NCBI GenBank assembly: GCA_035946955.1
Contig: DASYYE010000602.1
Coordinates: 1 to 23,486, forward strand
Source: DASYYE01 sp035946955
GTDB taxonomy: Bacteria; Actinomycetota; Actinomycetes; Streptosporangiales; Streptosporangiaceae
Reading direction: 5' to 3'
Length of the DNA stretch: 23,486 bases
Shown: one piece after another, positions 6,751 through 14,643 of the stretch
Position numbering within the stretch: the stretch's first letter is position 1
How the letters are laid out: every line of letters starts with the position of its first letter
Program-made: the position numbers and the translations under genes
Notes under the pieces: generated by a model
What the model was told of the DNA's origin: nothing
What the model saw: the letters and a program-made list of their open reading frames with translations, nothing else
Database searches by the model: none

Positions 6751-7674
6751 GTGGGGCGTTCGGCTCGAACGCCGAATCGGCCCAAGCCCGTGCCGCTGCC
6801 GACCGAGGTCCTCGTTCGGGTGCACGCCGCGGGGATCAACCCGGTCGACTGGAAGACCCGCACTGGCCATGGGATGGCCGGGGTGCTGGGTGAGCCGCCG
6901 TTCATCCTGGGCTGGGATGTGTCCGGCGTGGTGGTGAGCACGGGTTTCGGTGTCACCACCCTCAAGCCTGGTGACGAGGTGTACGGGATGCCATGGTTCC
7001 CCCGGGCGGCCAGTGGCTACGCCGACTTCGTCACCGCGCCGGCCCGCCAGTTCGCCCGCAAGCCCACCCGTGTCAGCCACGAGCAGGCCGCCGCGGTGCC
7101 ACTGGCTGCCCTCACCGCCTGGCAGACCCTCACCGACACCGCCCATGTCCAGCCCGGCCAGCGCGTGCTGATCCACGCAGCCGCGGGCGGAGTCGGGCAT
7201 TTCGCGGTCCAGTTCGCTAAGCATCTCGGCGCCCATGTCATCGGCACCGCCAGCGCGGGCCGCCACGCCTGGCTGGCCGGACTCGGCGCCGACGAGCTCA
7301 TCGACTACCGCGCCGGCCGGTTCGAGGACGCCGTCAAAGACATCGACGTCGTGCTCGACCTGGCAGGCGACGACCACGATGACACCAGCACCCGTTCACT
7401 CAGCGTGCTGCGTCCCGGCGGCCTGCTCATCGCGGTCCCCTCCGGGGTCTCCCCCGAACTGCTCGCCGAAGCCCAGTCCCGGGGGCTGGCCGCCAGCGCC
7501 TACCTCGTCGAACCCGATGGCGCCGCCCTGACCCGCATCGCCGGCCTCATCGATACCGGCCAGGTAAGAGTCGAAGTCGAGGACGTATTCGGGCTGGACG
7601 AGATAGCTGCGGCCCACACCCGTGGTGAGACCGGCCACGTGCGCGGCAAACTCGTCCTCCGCGTCGCCCCCTGA
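6751..7674 (+). pseudogene. Zinc-free NADPH:quinone oxidoreductase (MDR family), 5'-truncated
   Basis: A medium-chain dehydrogenase/reductase of the quinone reductase type (NADPH-dependent reduction of quinones or enones). Family features begin at about residue 18: TEVLVRVHAAGINPVDWKTR, GWDVSGVV, GDEVYGM, the cofactor-binding AAAGGVGHFAVQFAKHLGA (143-161), and the C-terminal GKLVLRV. The roughly 20 residues normally opening this fold (a strand plus a G-G-P-E-V-L-type motif) are absent. They are replaced by an unrelated Arg/Pro-rich stretch whose GTG (6751) has no ribosome binding site and follows repeat copy B directly. The rest of the frame is intact (307 aa). Either it is made from an internal start (GTG before PLPTEV) or it is a 5'-truncated pseudogene; I favour the latter. 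It lies 58 nt upstream of a second damaged gene. Confidence 0.75.
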
Positions 7675-7732
7675 CACCCCGCCACCTGGGCCGGGAATAC
7701 ACCGGCCATCCGGAGATCAGGAGGGTCTCCTC

Positions 7733-7957
7733 ATGCCAGGAGGTGAGATGGGGCAGGGCTTGCGGATGCTGTGCCTGCACGGCTATCACGGCAGCGGCGT
7801 GATCCTGCGCCACCAGATGTCGTCACTGGCAGCCGCGCTCGCCGACCGGTTCGCGGAGCCTCTGGTCATCAAGCATGCGGGTGGCCACGTCATCCCGGCA
7901 GGCCGCGCCGTCACGGCCCTCATCGCTGAATTCCTGGCGACGTTCCTTCAGGAGTGA
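7733..7957 (+). pseudogene. FSH1-type serine hydrolase, internally deleted
   Basis: A 74-aa ORF with a good start: AGGAGG, then ATG at 7733. Residues 8-36 (LRMLCLHGYHGSG-ILRHQM) are the N-terminal strand and oxyanion region of an FSH1/DUF341-like alpha/beta hydrolase. Residues 40-72 (PLVIKHAGGHVIPA) are the C-terminal part with the catalytic His. The middle of a normal protein of about 200 aa, with the nucleophile Ser and the Asp, is missing; the two ends are joined in frame near 7835-7850. The product cannot be a working hydrolase. GGAGA...TCTCC (7712-7730) can form a small hairpin with the ribosome binding site in its loop. It is convergent with the peroxiredoxin gene. Confidence 0.7.
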
Positions 7958-7984
7958 GTGCCACCCGGCACCTGCGGCGGGCGG

Positions 7985-8647
7985 TCAGCCCGTCGGGTCC
8001 GGCACGATGCGGATGTACGGCCGCGGCGACTCCCACCCCTGGGGGTAGAGCTCCTTCGCGGCGTCGTCGGACACTGAGCCGGCGATGATCACGTTCTCGC
8101 CCGGCCGCCAGTTGACCGGTGTGGACACCTTGTGCTTGGCGGTGAGCTGGAGCGAGTCGATGACCCGCAGCACCTCGTCGAAGTTGCGGCCGGTCGTCAT
8201 CGGGTAGACCAGGATCAGCTTCACCTTCTTGTCCGGGCCGATGACGAACACGTTGCGGACCGTCTGGTTGTCCGCCGGCGTCCGCGCGGCCGGGTCACCC
8301 GACACGCTGGCGGGCAGCATCCCGTACAGCTTGGAGACGCTGAAGTCGCGGTCCCCGATGATCGGGTAGTTCGGCGCGGTCCCCTGCGTCTCCTCGATGT
8401 CCCTTGCCCACTGCTCGTGCTTGTCAGTCGGGTCGACGGACAGCCCGATGATCTTCACATTCCGCTTATCGAAGTCGGGCTTGATCTTGGCCATGTAGCC
8501 CAGCTCGGTGGTGCAGACCGGCGTGAAGTCCTTCGGGTGCGAGAACAGCACCGCCCAGGAGTCACCGATCCAGTCATGGAAACTGATCGGCCCCTCCGTG
8601 GTTTCAGCGGTGAAGTCAGGGGCCGTGTCCCCAAGCGAGAGAGCCAT
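7985..8647 (-). CDS. 1-Cys peroxiredoxin (Prx6 subfamily)
   Basis: This 220-aa thiol peroxidase reduces H2O2, alkyl hydroperoxides or peroxynitrite in the cytoplasm. The peroxidatic Cys45 lies in FTPVCTTELG, with the family's PHP-like stretch SHPKDF before it and Arg131 in QTVRNVFVIGPDKK. The C-terminal extension with TPVNWRPGE and YIRIVPDP is typical of the Prx6/AhpE-like 1-Cys group; there is no resolving Cys motif. The ATG at 8647 follows GGAGGAGAAAC. Length is normal and the gene looks intact, unlike its two neighbours to the left. It stands alone between the hydrolase remnant and repeat copy C; its reductant partner is not in the window. Confidence 0.93.
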   Translation of the reverse strand: MALSLGDTAPDFTAETTEGPISFHDWIGDSWAVLFSHPKDFTPVCTTELGYMAKIKPDFDKRNVKIIGLSVDPTDKHEQWARDIEETQGTAPNYPIIGDRDFSVSKLYGMLPASVSGDPAARTPADNQTVRNVFVIGPDKKVKLILVYPMTTGRNFDEVLRVIDSLQLTAKHKVSTPVNWRPGENVIIAGSVSDDAAKELYPQGWESPRPYIRIVPDPTG

Positions 8648-8758
8648 GTTTCTCCTCCGAGAGCCGTTGCGTAAACACTAGAGCGAAGAGCCGAGCCGTC
8701 CAGCTTCGCCCCTGCGAGCCGGGGATCGTGGGGCCACGGAAGCTGGCGTGTCATCGGC

Positions 8759-8871
8759 CCTCGCGGCCGGGGTACAGCTTTCCCGTTCCGGCGGAGATCG
8801 CCATCCGCGAGATGGCCTATATCTTGAAATCCCGGGGCTGGCCGCGACGGGGCCAGGAACGGGTCCCGGCA
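8759..8871 (+). repeat. Dispersed palindromic repeat, copy C
   Basis: Same family and orientation as copy B, with hairpin GCCATC-CGCGA-GATGGC and the same flanks, down to GCCAGGAACGGGTCCCGG at the right end. It lies between the peroxiredoxin promoter and the 3' end of the LAL regulator. B and C thus bracket a 2-kb block (6746-8758) in direct orientation. Confidence 0.85.
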
Positions 8872-8881
8872 GTGGCCGTGC

Positions 8882-11695
8882 TCATTGCCGCTCAGCCACG
8901 AACCTCATGATCTCCATGCGGGAACGCAGGTTGAGTTTGGCGAGAATGTGCGAGACGTGTGCCTGCGCGGTGCGGCGGGACATGTAGAGCTCGGCCGCGA
9001 TGTCCGGGTTCGAGCGGCCTTGCGCCACCAGTTCGGCGACCCGCGACTCGGCCGGCGTCAGCGCGGCCCACCCGCTGGCTGGCCGGCTGTACAAGCTGCG
9101 TGGTCCGCGGCGGATGCCGTGCGCACGCAGCCGGGCGTCGGCCCGGCGCAGGTCCCACGTCGCGCCTAGGCCGGCGTAGATCCGCGCGGCCTGGGTGAAC
9201 GCGGCGCGGGCGCGGGCGATTGAGGCCGCCGAAGCCAGCCTCACCGCCAGCTCCTCCAGCGCCGCCGCGTGACCAACTGTCCAGCCGTGCCGCTGATACG
9301 TGGTAGCAGCCGCCCGCAGTACCGAAGCGTCACCGTCCAGCTGCCCCCGGCACAACTGCGCGGTGGCCAGCTGGCGGGGTATCGCGTTCGGGCCGGAGGA
9401 ATCCGCTTCCGCGGCCTCGACCGCCGCGCGCGCGGTCGAGGTATCGCCTATCGCCAGCGCGAGCCGGACCAGATCAGGCAGCCACATGAACCGTTCCTTG
9501 GCGTCGAAGCCGAGGTCCGGGTCCAGCCACCGGGTCAGCACGCTCACCGCCCCAGCGACGTCGCCATCAGCCTCGGCCCGGATCGCCTGGGCCGCGGTCA
9601 GGTATCCGGAGTAGATGCGGACATCACCGGGGACGATCCCTACCGCTGCCCCCAGCTGGACGTGCTCGCGTACCCGCTCCCACTCCTCGCGGCGCGCGGC
9701 GAGCAGCGCGGCCAGACCGTGACGGCCGACGAGTTTCGCGTCGGCAAGCGGCGGCTGGAGCGAATCCAGGTGCACTAGCGCCTCGTCCCACGCGCCGAAG
9801 TCATAGCAGCCCATCGCGACCGCCCACTGGATACCCACGGACTGGACCGCACCCACCCGGCTGGCCAGGATCAGCGTCCGGCTCGCGGTGACGTCGAACT
9901 CTTCGGGCAGCCCAAGGTTGTTCAGTACGGCCAGCCGGTTGTGCAGCAGCAGCAGCCGCAGTTCGACGGCATCCGGGTCGGTACCCAGCCCCACGAGGGC
10001 GGCGTCGATGTGCTCGAGCGACGCCGTCCCGGTCGACAGGTTGGACAGCGCGAGCCGGGCAGCGCTTACCGCCATCGGGTCCGCGAGCCGCGTACCGTCG
10101 GCCAGCGCCCGCTCGGCCTGCTCGCGGCAGCGGGCGAACTGGGCCTCCTTCAGGAGGAAGAGGGCGGACCACGCGCGCATCCGGGCGCGCCAGAACCCAG
10201 GCAGGCGCTCGTCGGCGGTAGCGGCCTCGGCGACCGCGAGCGCGGTCCCGATCTCGGCCAGCCGGTTAGCGGCCCGCGCCTGGTAAAGGCGCATCCGCCC
10301 GGTCAGTTCGGGATCCTCGGCCGTACGCGCCACGTCGGCCGCGTACTCGCCTGCCCGGGCGTTGTCGCCGAGCCAGAACAGCGTCATCACCCGCCGCGCC
10401 AGCAGTGCATCGCGCTGGCCACCGCCGAACACCGGCGCGCTCATCGCCCGGTCCAACAGGCCGGCGGCTATCTCGGGCTCGGTGAACAGTACGTCTTCTG
10501 GCAGGTTGGCGAGCCATCGCGCCACCCACTGGCCCACCGTGCCGGGTGCCGCCAGCAGGTGCCGGATCACCGAGTTCACCGGCGCGCCCTCGTCGGCGAG
10601 CGCCTGCGCGAACTGACCATGCAGCGCCTTGCGCAGCGACCCCGGCAGCTCCTCGGTTAGCGCCTGGCAGATGACCGCGTGCCGGAACGCCAGCCGGTCA
10701 CCGGCTTCCAACAGCAGGCCCTCGGCGATCGCTTCTTCCAAGGGTGCCATCAGGGCGTTCGCTGGCTGTCGGCTTACCAGCGCGAGTTCACGGGCGTCGA
10801 ATTCGCTGCCGAGCAGCGCGGCCAGCCGCAGCACCTCACGCGTGCCAGGGACTAGCAAGCCCAGCCGGCGCCGGATCGTCGCGGCCAATGTCGCGGGCAG
10901 CCCGCTGTCCAGCGCCCGCAGGCGCGCGGCGCCATCAACGACCTCCACCAGATCCTCACGCGCCAGGCCAGCGACCCGCTCCCTGACAAACAGCGGGTTA
11001 CCGCCGCAGCGGGCGAGCTCTCCAACAAGGTCAGGATCGGGATTCGCGGCCAGCAGCCGGCCGGCCAGCTCAGCGACCCCAGCGGCGTCCAGCGGCCGCA
11101 ACGGCAGCAGCACACCGGCCCGTTCCACGACGACATCACGCGCCCGGGCCACCTCCGGCCGCCGCGCCACCGGCCGTGACGTTCCCACCAGCAGCAGCGG
11201 CAGCTGGTCCACCGCGCCGCCCAGCCGCTCCCACACCATCAGACTGTCCATATCCGACCAGTGCAGATCCTCCATGACCAGCAGTACCGCGCCAGCGCCG
11301 CACAAGCGGTCCACCAGCTCGAGGATCCGCTCCGACGCGGCGAGCACCGGGTGCAGCACCCCATCACCGGCGTCGCCGCCACGCACCAAGTCGGCGACCT
11401 CGGCCCGGACCGGATCCCCTGGCCGGATCGACGCGCCGACACAGCCGGCCGCCAGGTAGAGCGGGAATCGCTGAGCCATCTCGTCGCCAGCGCCGCGCAG
11501 TACCGTCACCTGCCGCGCTGACGCCTCCGCGACCAGCGCGTCGACCAGCGCGGACTTGCCGATCCCCAGCTCCCCCTCCAGCCAGACCACCCGGCCGACG
11601 CCGTCGGCCAGCTGGCTGAGCGCGTCCCGCAAGGCAGTTCGCTCAGCGTCACGGTCAACGAGCAGCTCCCAGGCCGCGCCATCCACGCTGCGCAC
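8882..11695 (-). CDS. LAL-type LuxR transcriptional regulator with AAA/STAND ATPase domain
   Basis: A 937-aa large ATP-binding LuxR regulator. The N-terminal STAND-type ATPase has Walker A GELGIGKS at 41-48 and Walker B VLLVMEDLHWSD at 137-148. A long helical, TPR-like region follows (about 350-860). The C-terminal LuxR HTH (about 870-937) reads LTPAESRVAELVAQGRSNPDIAAELYMSRRTAQAHVSHILAKLNLRSR. Such proteins are ATP-gated activators, often of secondary-metabolite or sugar-uptake genes. The GTG at 11695 gives the family's usual opening (DRDAERTALRDAL), but there is no clear ribosome binding site; a GTG at residue 4 is an alternative. No obvious target cluster is adjacent; the neighbours are a MerR gene (same strand) and repeat C. 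The frame is intact. Confidence 0.93.
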   Translation of the reverse strand: MRSVDGAAWELLVDRDAERTALRDALSQLADGVGRVVWLEGELGIGKSALVDALVAEASARQVTVLRGAGDEMAQRFPLYLAAGCVGASIRPGDPVRAEVADLVRGGDAGDGVLHPVLAASERILELVDRLCGAGAVLLVMEDLHWSDMDSLMVWERLGGAVDQLPLLLVGTSRPVARRPEVARARDVVVERAGVLLPLRPLDAAGVAELAGRLLAANPDPDLVGELARCGGNPLFVRERVAGLAREDLVEVVDGAARLRALDSGLPATLAATIRRRLGLLVPGTREVLRLAALLGSEFDARELALVSRQPANALMAPLEEAIAEGLLLEAGDRLAFRHAVICQALTEELPGSLRKALHGQFAQALADEGAPVNSVIRHLLAAPGTVGQWVARWLANLPEDVLFTEPEIAAGLLDRAMSAPVFGGGQRDALLARRVMTLFWLGDNARAGEYAADVARTAEDPELTGRMRLYQARAANRLAEIGTALAVAEAATADERLPGFWRARMRAWSALFLLKEAQFARCREQAERALADGTRLADPMAVSAARLALSNLSTGTASLEHIDAALVGLGTDPDAVELRLLLLHNRLAVLNNLGLPEEFDVTASRTLILASRVGAVQSVGIQWAVAMGCYDFGAWDEALVHLDSLQPPLADAKLVGRHGLAALLAARREEWERVREHVQLGAAVGIVPGDVRIYSGYLTAAQAIRAEADGDVAGAVSVLTRWLDPDLGFDAKERFMWLPDLVRLALAIGDTSTARAAVEAAEADSSGPNAIPRQLATAQLCRGQLDGDASVLRAAATTYQRHGWTVGHAAALEELAVRLASAASIARARAAFTQAARIYAGLGATWDLRRADARLRAHGIRRGPRSLYSRPASGWAALTPAESRVAELVAQGRSNPDIAAELYMSRRTAQAHVSHILAKLNLRSRMEIMRFVAERQ

Positions 11696-11780
11696 GCTAC
11701 CAAGTAGCCCGGCAAACCCCCTTAACCGGGCATTCCAGAAGGGCTGACCAGCTCAGGTCCGGTTGGCCCGCACGGGGACA

Positions 11781-11800
11781 TCGTGGCGTCTCAGCCACGA
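11781..11800 (-). terminator. Hairpin after the MerR gene
   Basis: TCGTGGC-GTCTCA-GCCACGA forms a perfect 7-bp stem 13 nt beyond the MerR stop codon on the minus strand, without a T-run. It would separate the MerR transcript from the LAL gene. The remaining bases up to 11695 show nothing else. Confidence 0.55.
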
Positions 11801-11812
11801 GATAGCACCCGG

Positions 11813-12688
11813 TCACAGCCCAGACCTTGACGCTCGCCGGGCGGCGGTGCCGGGTGCTTGTCTCCGCGGCTCGCGGGCCGTGGTCTGGAAAATCGGCCAG
11901 CCGATCTCGGTCCGCCACAAGGTGCTGTCCCGGGTGTCGCGGGGCCCGGCATGGTAGATCTCGCGTACCGGCCCGGCTACCTCCAGGGCGTGCTCTTTCA
12001 CGTAGGTGCCGAGCGCCCCGTAGGTGACATCGATGTCGTCGTGTGGCCCGAGATGCATGCAGGCCGCGATGTCGGTGGCCGGGATGACGAACGGCGTGAC
12101 AGCCCCTCGCGTGGGTGGGTGGGCCGTGGGGATGTAGGCCACCATCGCGCCCCGCTCTTCGGTGAACAGATCATGGTCATACAGGCCACCCGGCGGCCCT
12201 GTCTTGACGGCGCCAGCCGCGCTGAGCACCGAGTCAAGCTCAGCCATGGCGCTGCCGTACCAGGCGAGGGCATCGCCAAGGTCCACGACGTCGCGCACCG
12301 CGGCGACCGTCACCGCCTCCATCCGGCGATGGCGCACGTCAAGGTGCGCGGGACCGGGACGCAGCAGCCGCCGCAGCGACACGACCGCCGCCCGGGTCTC
12401 GTCAAGCTGGGTCTCCAGGCGCTCCAGATGCTGGGCGATGAGCGCGGCTCTGGCGCCAGGGTCGGTGACAGCCACCAGCTCACCCACCTCCCGGACAGGC
12501 ATCCCCAGCTCCCGGAACCGGTGGATGACCTGGGCGATGGGCACCTGGCCGAGGCTGTAGTAGCGGTAGCCGGTGTGACAGTCCACGTGAGCCGGCTCCA
12601 GCAGCCCGGCCTCGTGGTAGCGGCGCAGCGTCCTGATGCTCAGGTGAGTGATCCGGGAGAACTCCCCGATCGTCACGTCGGCGGCCAT
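11813..12688 (-). CDS. MerR-family regulator with GyrI-like effector domain
   Basis: A 291-aa regulator. Residues 4-70 are a MerR winged helix (TIGEFSRITHLSIRTLRRYHEAGLL, then GYRYYSLGQV). Residues 80-115 form the dimerising coiled coil. Residues 125-275 are a GyrI-like effector-binding domain (VAYIPTAHPP, GPHDDIDVTYGALGTYV, IYHAGPRDT, WRTEIGWPI), as in BmrR/BltR-type drug sensors. It probably senses a small hydrophobic or cationic ligand. The ATG at 12688 lies 6 nt after a -10-like CAGACT with no ribosome binding site, so the mRNA is probably leaderless. A 19-bp operator of MerR type lies just upstream, implying autoregulation and control of the divergent SnoaL-like gene. The open frame upstream of 12688 is not coding. 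Confidence 0.9.
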   Translation of the reverse strand: MAADVTIGEFSRITHLSIRTLRRYHEAGLLEPAHVDCHTGYRYYSLGQVPIAQVIHRFRELGMPVREVGELVAVTDPGARAALIAQHLERLETQLDETRAAVVSLRRLLRPGPAHLDVRHRRMEAVTVAAVRDVVDLGDALAWYGSAMAELDSVLSAAGAVKTGPPGGLYDHDLFTEERGAMVAYIPTAHPPTRGAVTPFVIPATDIAACMHLGPHDDIDVTYGALGTYVKEHALEVAGPVREIYHAGPRDTRDSTLWRTEIGWPIFQTTAREPRRQAPGTAARRASRSGL

Positions 12689-12694
12689 ATCCAC

Positions 12695-12727
12695 AGTCTG
12701 GACTCTCCCCCCGGGGGAGAGCCCACG
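12695..12727 (-). promoter_or_regulatory. MerR-type promoter and operator
   Basis: CTCTCCCCCCGGGGGAGAG (12703-12721) has 9-bp perfect arms around one base. On the minus strand it fills a 19-nt spacer between TGGGCT (-35-like) and CAGACT (12695-12700, -10-like). The long 19-nt spacer with a palindrome inside is the hallmark of MerR-activated promoters, where DNA distortion aligns the boxes. The -10 ends 6 nt before the MerR ATG. In the plus direction TGGACT could serve as -35 for the divergent gene, but its -10 is weak. Confidence 0.8.
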
Positions 12728-12766
12728 CTGGTGGCTGAAAGACGCCTCAGCCGAAGGAGCACGAAG

Positions 12767-13123
12767 GTGAATGACAGTCCTCAGGCCATCGATCCCGCTG
12801 AGCTGCCCGACATCATCACGAGTTACCTCGTGGCTCACCGGGCGCGGGACATTGACGTCGCCATGCGGGGCTACGCGCCCGGCGCCACAGTCACCGACGA
12901 GGGCAAGACCTACCATGGGCCCGCCGAAATCCGGGCCTGGCTTTCCCGCTCGGCCAGCGAATACACCTACACCAGCCAGGTGACCAGCGCGGCCAAGACC
13001 GGTGAGCATGACTACGACGTGCTGCACCATCTGGAGGGAAACTTCCCGGGCGGCACGGTCGACCTGCACTTCCGCTTCCGGCTGAGCAACGGAACGATCA
13101 CGCGGCTCGTCATTGAGGAATAG
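12767..13123 (+). CDS. SnoaL-like (NTF2-fold) protein
   Basis: A 118-aa protein of the SnoaL/NTF2-like superfamily: a helical start (IITSYLVAHRARDIDVAMRGY), then APGATVTDEGKTYHGPAEIRAWL, and a run of beta strands ending RFRLSNGTITRLVIEE. The cone-shaped fold serves as cyclase, isomerase or ligand binder; the substrate cannot be predicted. The GTG at 12767 follows AAGGAG with 7-nt spacing. It is divergent from the MerR gene, with the 19-bp operator between, and is the likely regulated target, perhaps binding or modifying the same ligand. Its downstream neighbour is a transposase remnant. Confidence 0.85.
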   Translation: MNDSPQAIDPAELPDIITSYLVAHRARDIDVAMRGYAPGATVTDEGKTYHGPAEIRAWLSRSASEYTYTSQVTSAAKTGEHDYDVLHHLEGNFPGGTVDLHFRFRLSNGTITRLVIEE

Positions 13124-13167
13124 CCTGTGGGGTTCCAGAACTCGGCCACCGGCTCTGAACTGGGCTT

Positions 13168-14234
13168 TTAGGCGGCTCGCTCATATTCGCTGATGAGGCC
13201 GCCAAGGACGGGCCGACGCTTGATCCGCTCCTGGGAAAGGTCCGCGACCGGGTGATCGGGCCGGGGCGGGCGAAGCTGGCGGCTGCGATGAGGACGACGT
13301 CCGTTGTAATGGGCCTCGTACTCGGCCAGGACCGTCCGCAGGTGCCGCTGGCCGAAGATCAGCATCCGGTCGGTGACCTCGGTCCGGCCGTGAGCACGAA
13401 CCTCTCCGCATAGGCATTCGCGCGAGGGCTCCGGGGCGGGATCTTCACGGCCTTGATGCCAGCACCGGCCAGGACCGCGTCGAACGCCTCGGTGAACTGC
13501 CCGGCCCGGTCACCGACCAGGTACCGGAAGTCCGCAGCGCGATCACCCATGTCCATCAGCAGGTCGCGGACCTGCTGTGTGGTCCACGGCCCGTCCGGGT
13601 TCGTGGTCACGCCAAGGATGTGCGCGTACCGGGCGCCCACCTCGATCACGAAGAAGCAGTACAGCCGCTGCAGGGTCAGTGCGCAATCCACGTGGAAGAA
13701 GCCGGCCGAGAGCATCGTGGCTGCCTGTGCGTGCAGGAACTTCCGCCAGGTCGTGTCAGTGTCCCGTCTGGGTGCAGGCGGGATCTTCAGGGCCTTGAGG
13801 ATCCGGCGGATGGTGGATGCGCTGACCCGGTGGCCGACCTTGAGCAGCTCACCCTGGATCCTCTTATAGCCCCAGCCGTTGTTCTCGGTGACGAACCGCT
13901 CGATGAGCTCGGCGATCTCGGCGCTGACTGGCGGCCGTCCCGCCCGGTGCGGATAGGTCCACTTGCGGGCGATCAGGCGGCGGTGCCAGCGCAGGACGGT
14001 GCCGGGAGTAACCAGCCGGTGCGCTCGCAGCCTCCCCGGCAGGAGCCGGATCAGCGCGGCGAGGACCGCCTGGTCGGCCCAGTCCAGCCGGGGCCGCGGA
14101 TTCGCCCGGCGCAGCACGGCGACCTCATGCCGCAGCACGAGCAACTCTGCGTCCTTGGAAGCCGATGACCGGCCGAGCAGGACCAGCCAGCCACAGACCC
14201 GGACGAACATGAGATACAGCAGGCGGAAGGACAC
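13168..14234 (-). pseudogene. DDE (rve) transposase, frameshifted
   Basis: An integrase-core transposase with an N-terminal helical part (SASKDAELLVLRHEVAVLRR), an HTH-like segment (GYKRIQGELLKVGHRVSASTIRRILK) and a DDE core with Asp183 (FHVDCALT), Asp242 (VGDRAGQF) and Glu277 (NAYAERF), 34 residues between the last two. Near 13389, just after the Glu, one base is missing relative to the expected frame. The first frame ends early, while the normal end (TEVTDRMLIFGQRHL, HYNGRRPHRSRQLRPP) continues in another frame to the TAA at 13168. The enzyme is therefore probably inactive. I could not find convincing terminal inverted repeats or target duplications. The N-terminal end of a close relative is at 21113-21214. 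Confidence 0.85.
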
Positions 14235-14375
14235 CGACGATCATCATGCCGTACAGCTGACCCCGGCCATCTCCGTAGCTCACGGGCCAGGCAGACTTCT
14301 GGCACCCCGCAGGCCGCTGCGGCCCGGCGAGCTGACACAAGATCCACCCTAGGCGACACGGCCAGAGCCGGACGG

Positions 14376-14408
14376 CGCGGGCCCTCGGCGGTGAGGCCGA
14401 GCCCGCGT
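14376..14408. terminator. GC-rich hairpin beyond the transposase
   Basis: GCGGGC and GCCGAGCCCGC segments form a bulged stem of about 11 bp around GGTGA, upstream of the transposase start. The purpose is unknown: it may be a transcription barrier at the IS edge or chance in GC-rich DNA. Confidence 0.3.
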
Positions 14409-14499
14409 GCTGCCCTCCAGCCCGGAAGTGCTGCTGCTGGCGGTGGAATGCCCTATGCGCGGCGGGCAGGGAAGCGTAATGTCAAGGTGTTGCTCCGGA

Positions 14500-14558
14500 C
14501 CCCGGCAGCTGCACCCGCGCAATACCTGCGGATGCGGCAGCAGGACCGGGGCTTTTTT
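14500..14558 (+). terminator. Intrinsic terminator with T6 tract, no upstream plus-strand gene
   Basis: CCCCGG (14500-14505) pairs with CCGGGG (14546-14551), and inside it GCTGC (14508-14512) pairs with GCAGC (14537-14541). TTTTTT (14553-14558) follows after one C. This is a classic rho-independent terminator, rare in such GC-rich DNA. No plus-strand ORF precedes it; the gene it precedes starts at 14644. It may end a small RNA from about 14400-14550 or be a leader attenuator of the downstream membrane-protein operon. Confidence 0.6.
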
Positions 14559-14643
14559 GCTCGCGCACCGGCCGGCATCAGCAAGACGCCACGGCCTTGT
14601 CATACAGGCCTGCCACTCACCATTCAGATTCCCGGTGTGCGTC

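Noticed and set aside
11858..12766. Long plus-strand extension of the SnoaL-like ORF
   Set aside because: It is antisense to the MerR gene and crosses its operator; the ribosome binding site and conserved sequence place the start at 12767.
13142..14380. Terminal inverted repeats of the transposase element (shared CCGGCTCTG near 13149 and, inverted, near 14365)
   Set aside because: A 9-bp match in GC-rich DNA with no flanking duplication is expected by chance; element ends remain undefined.
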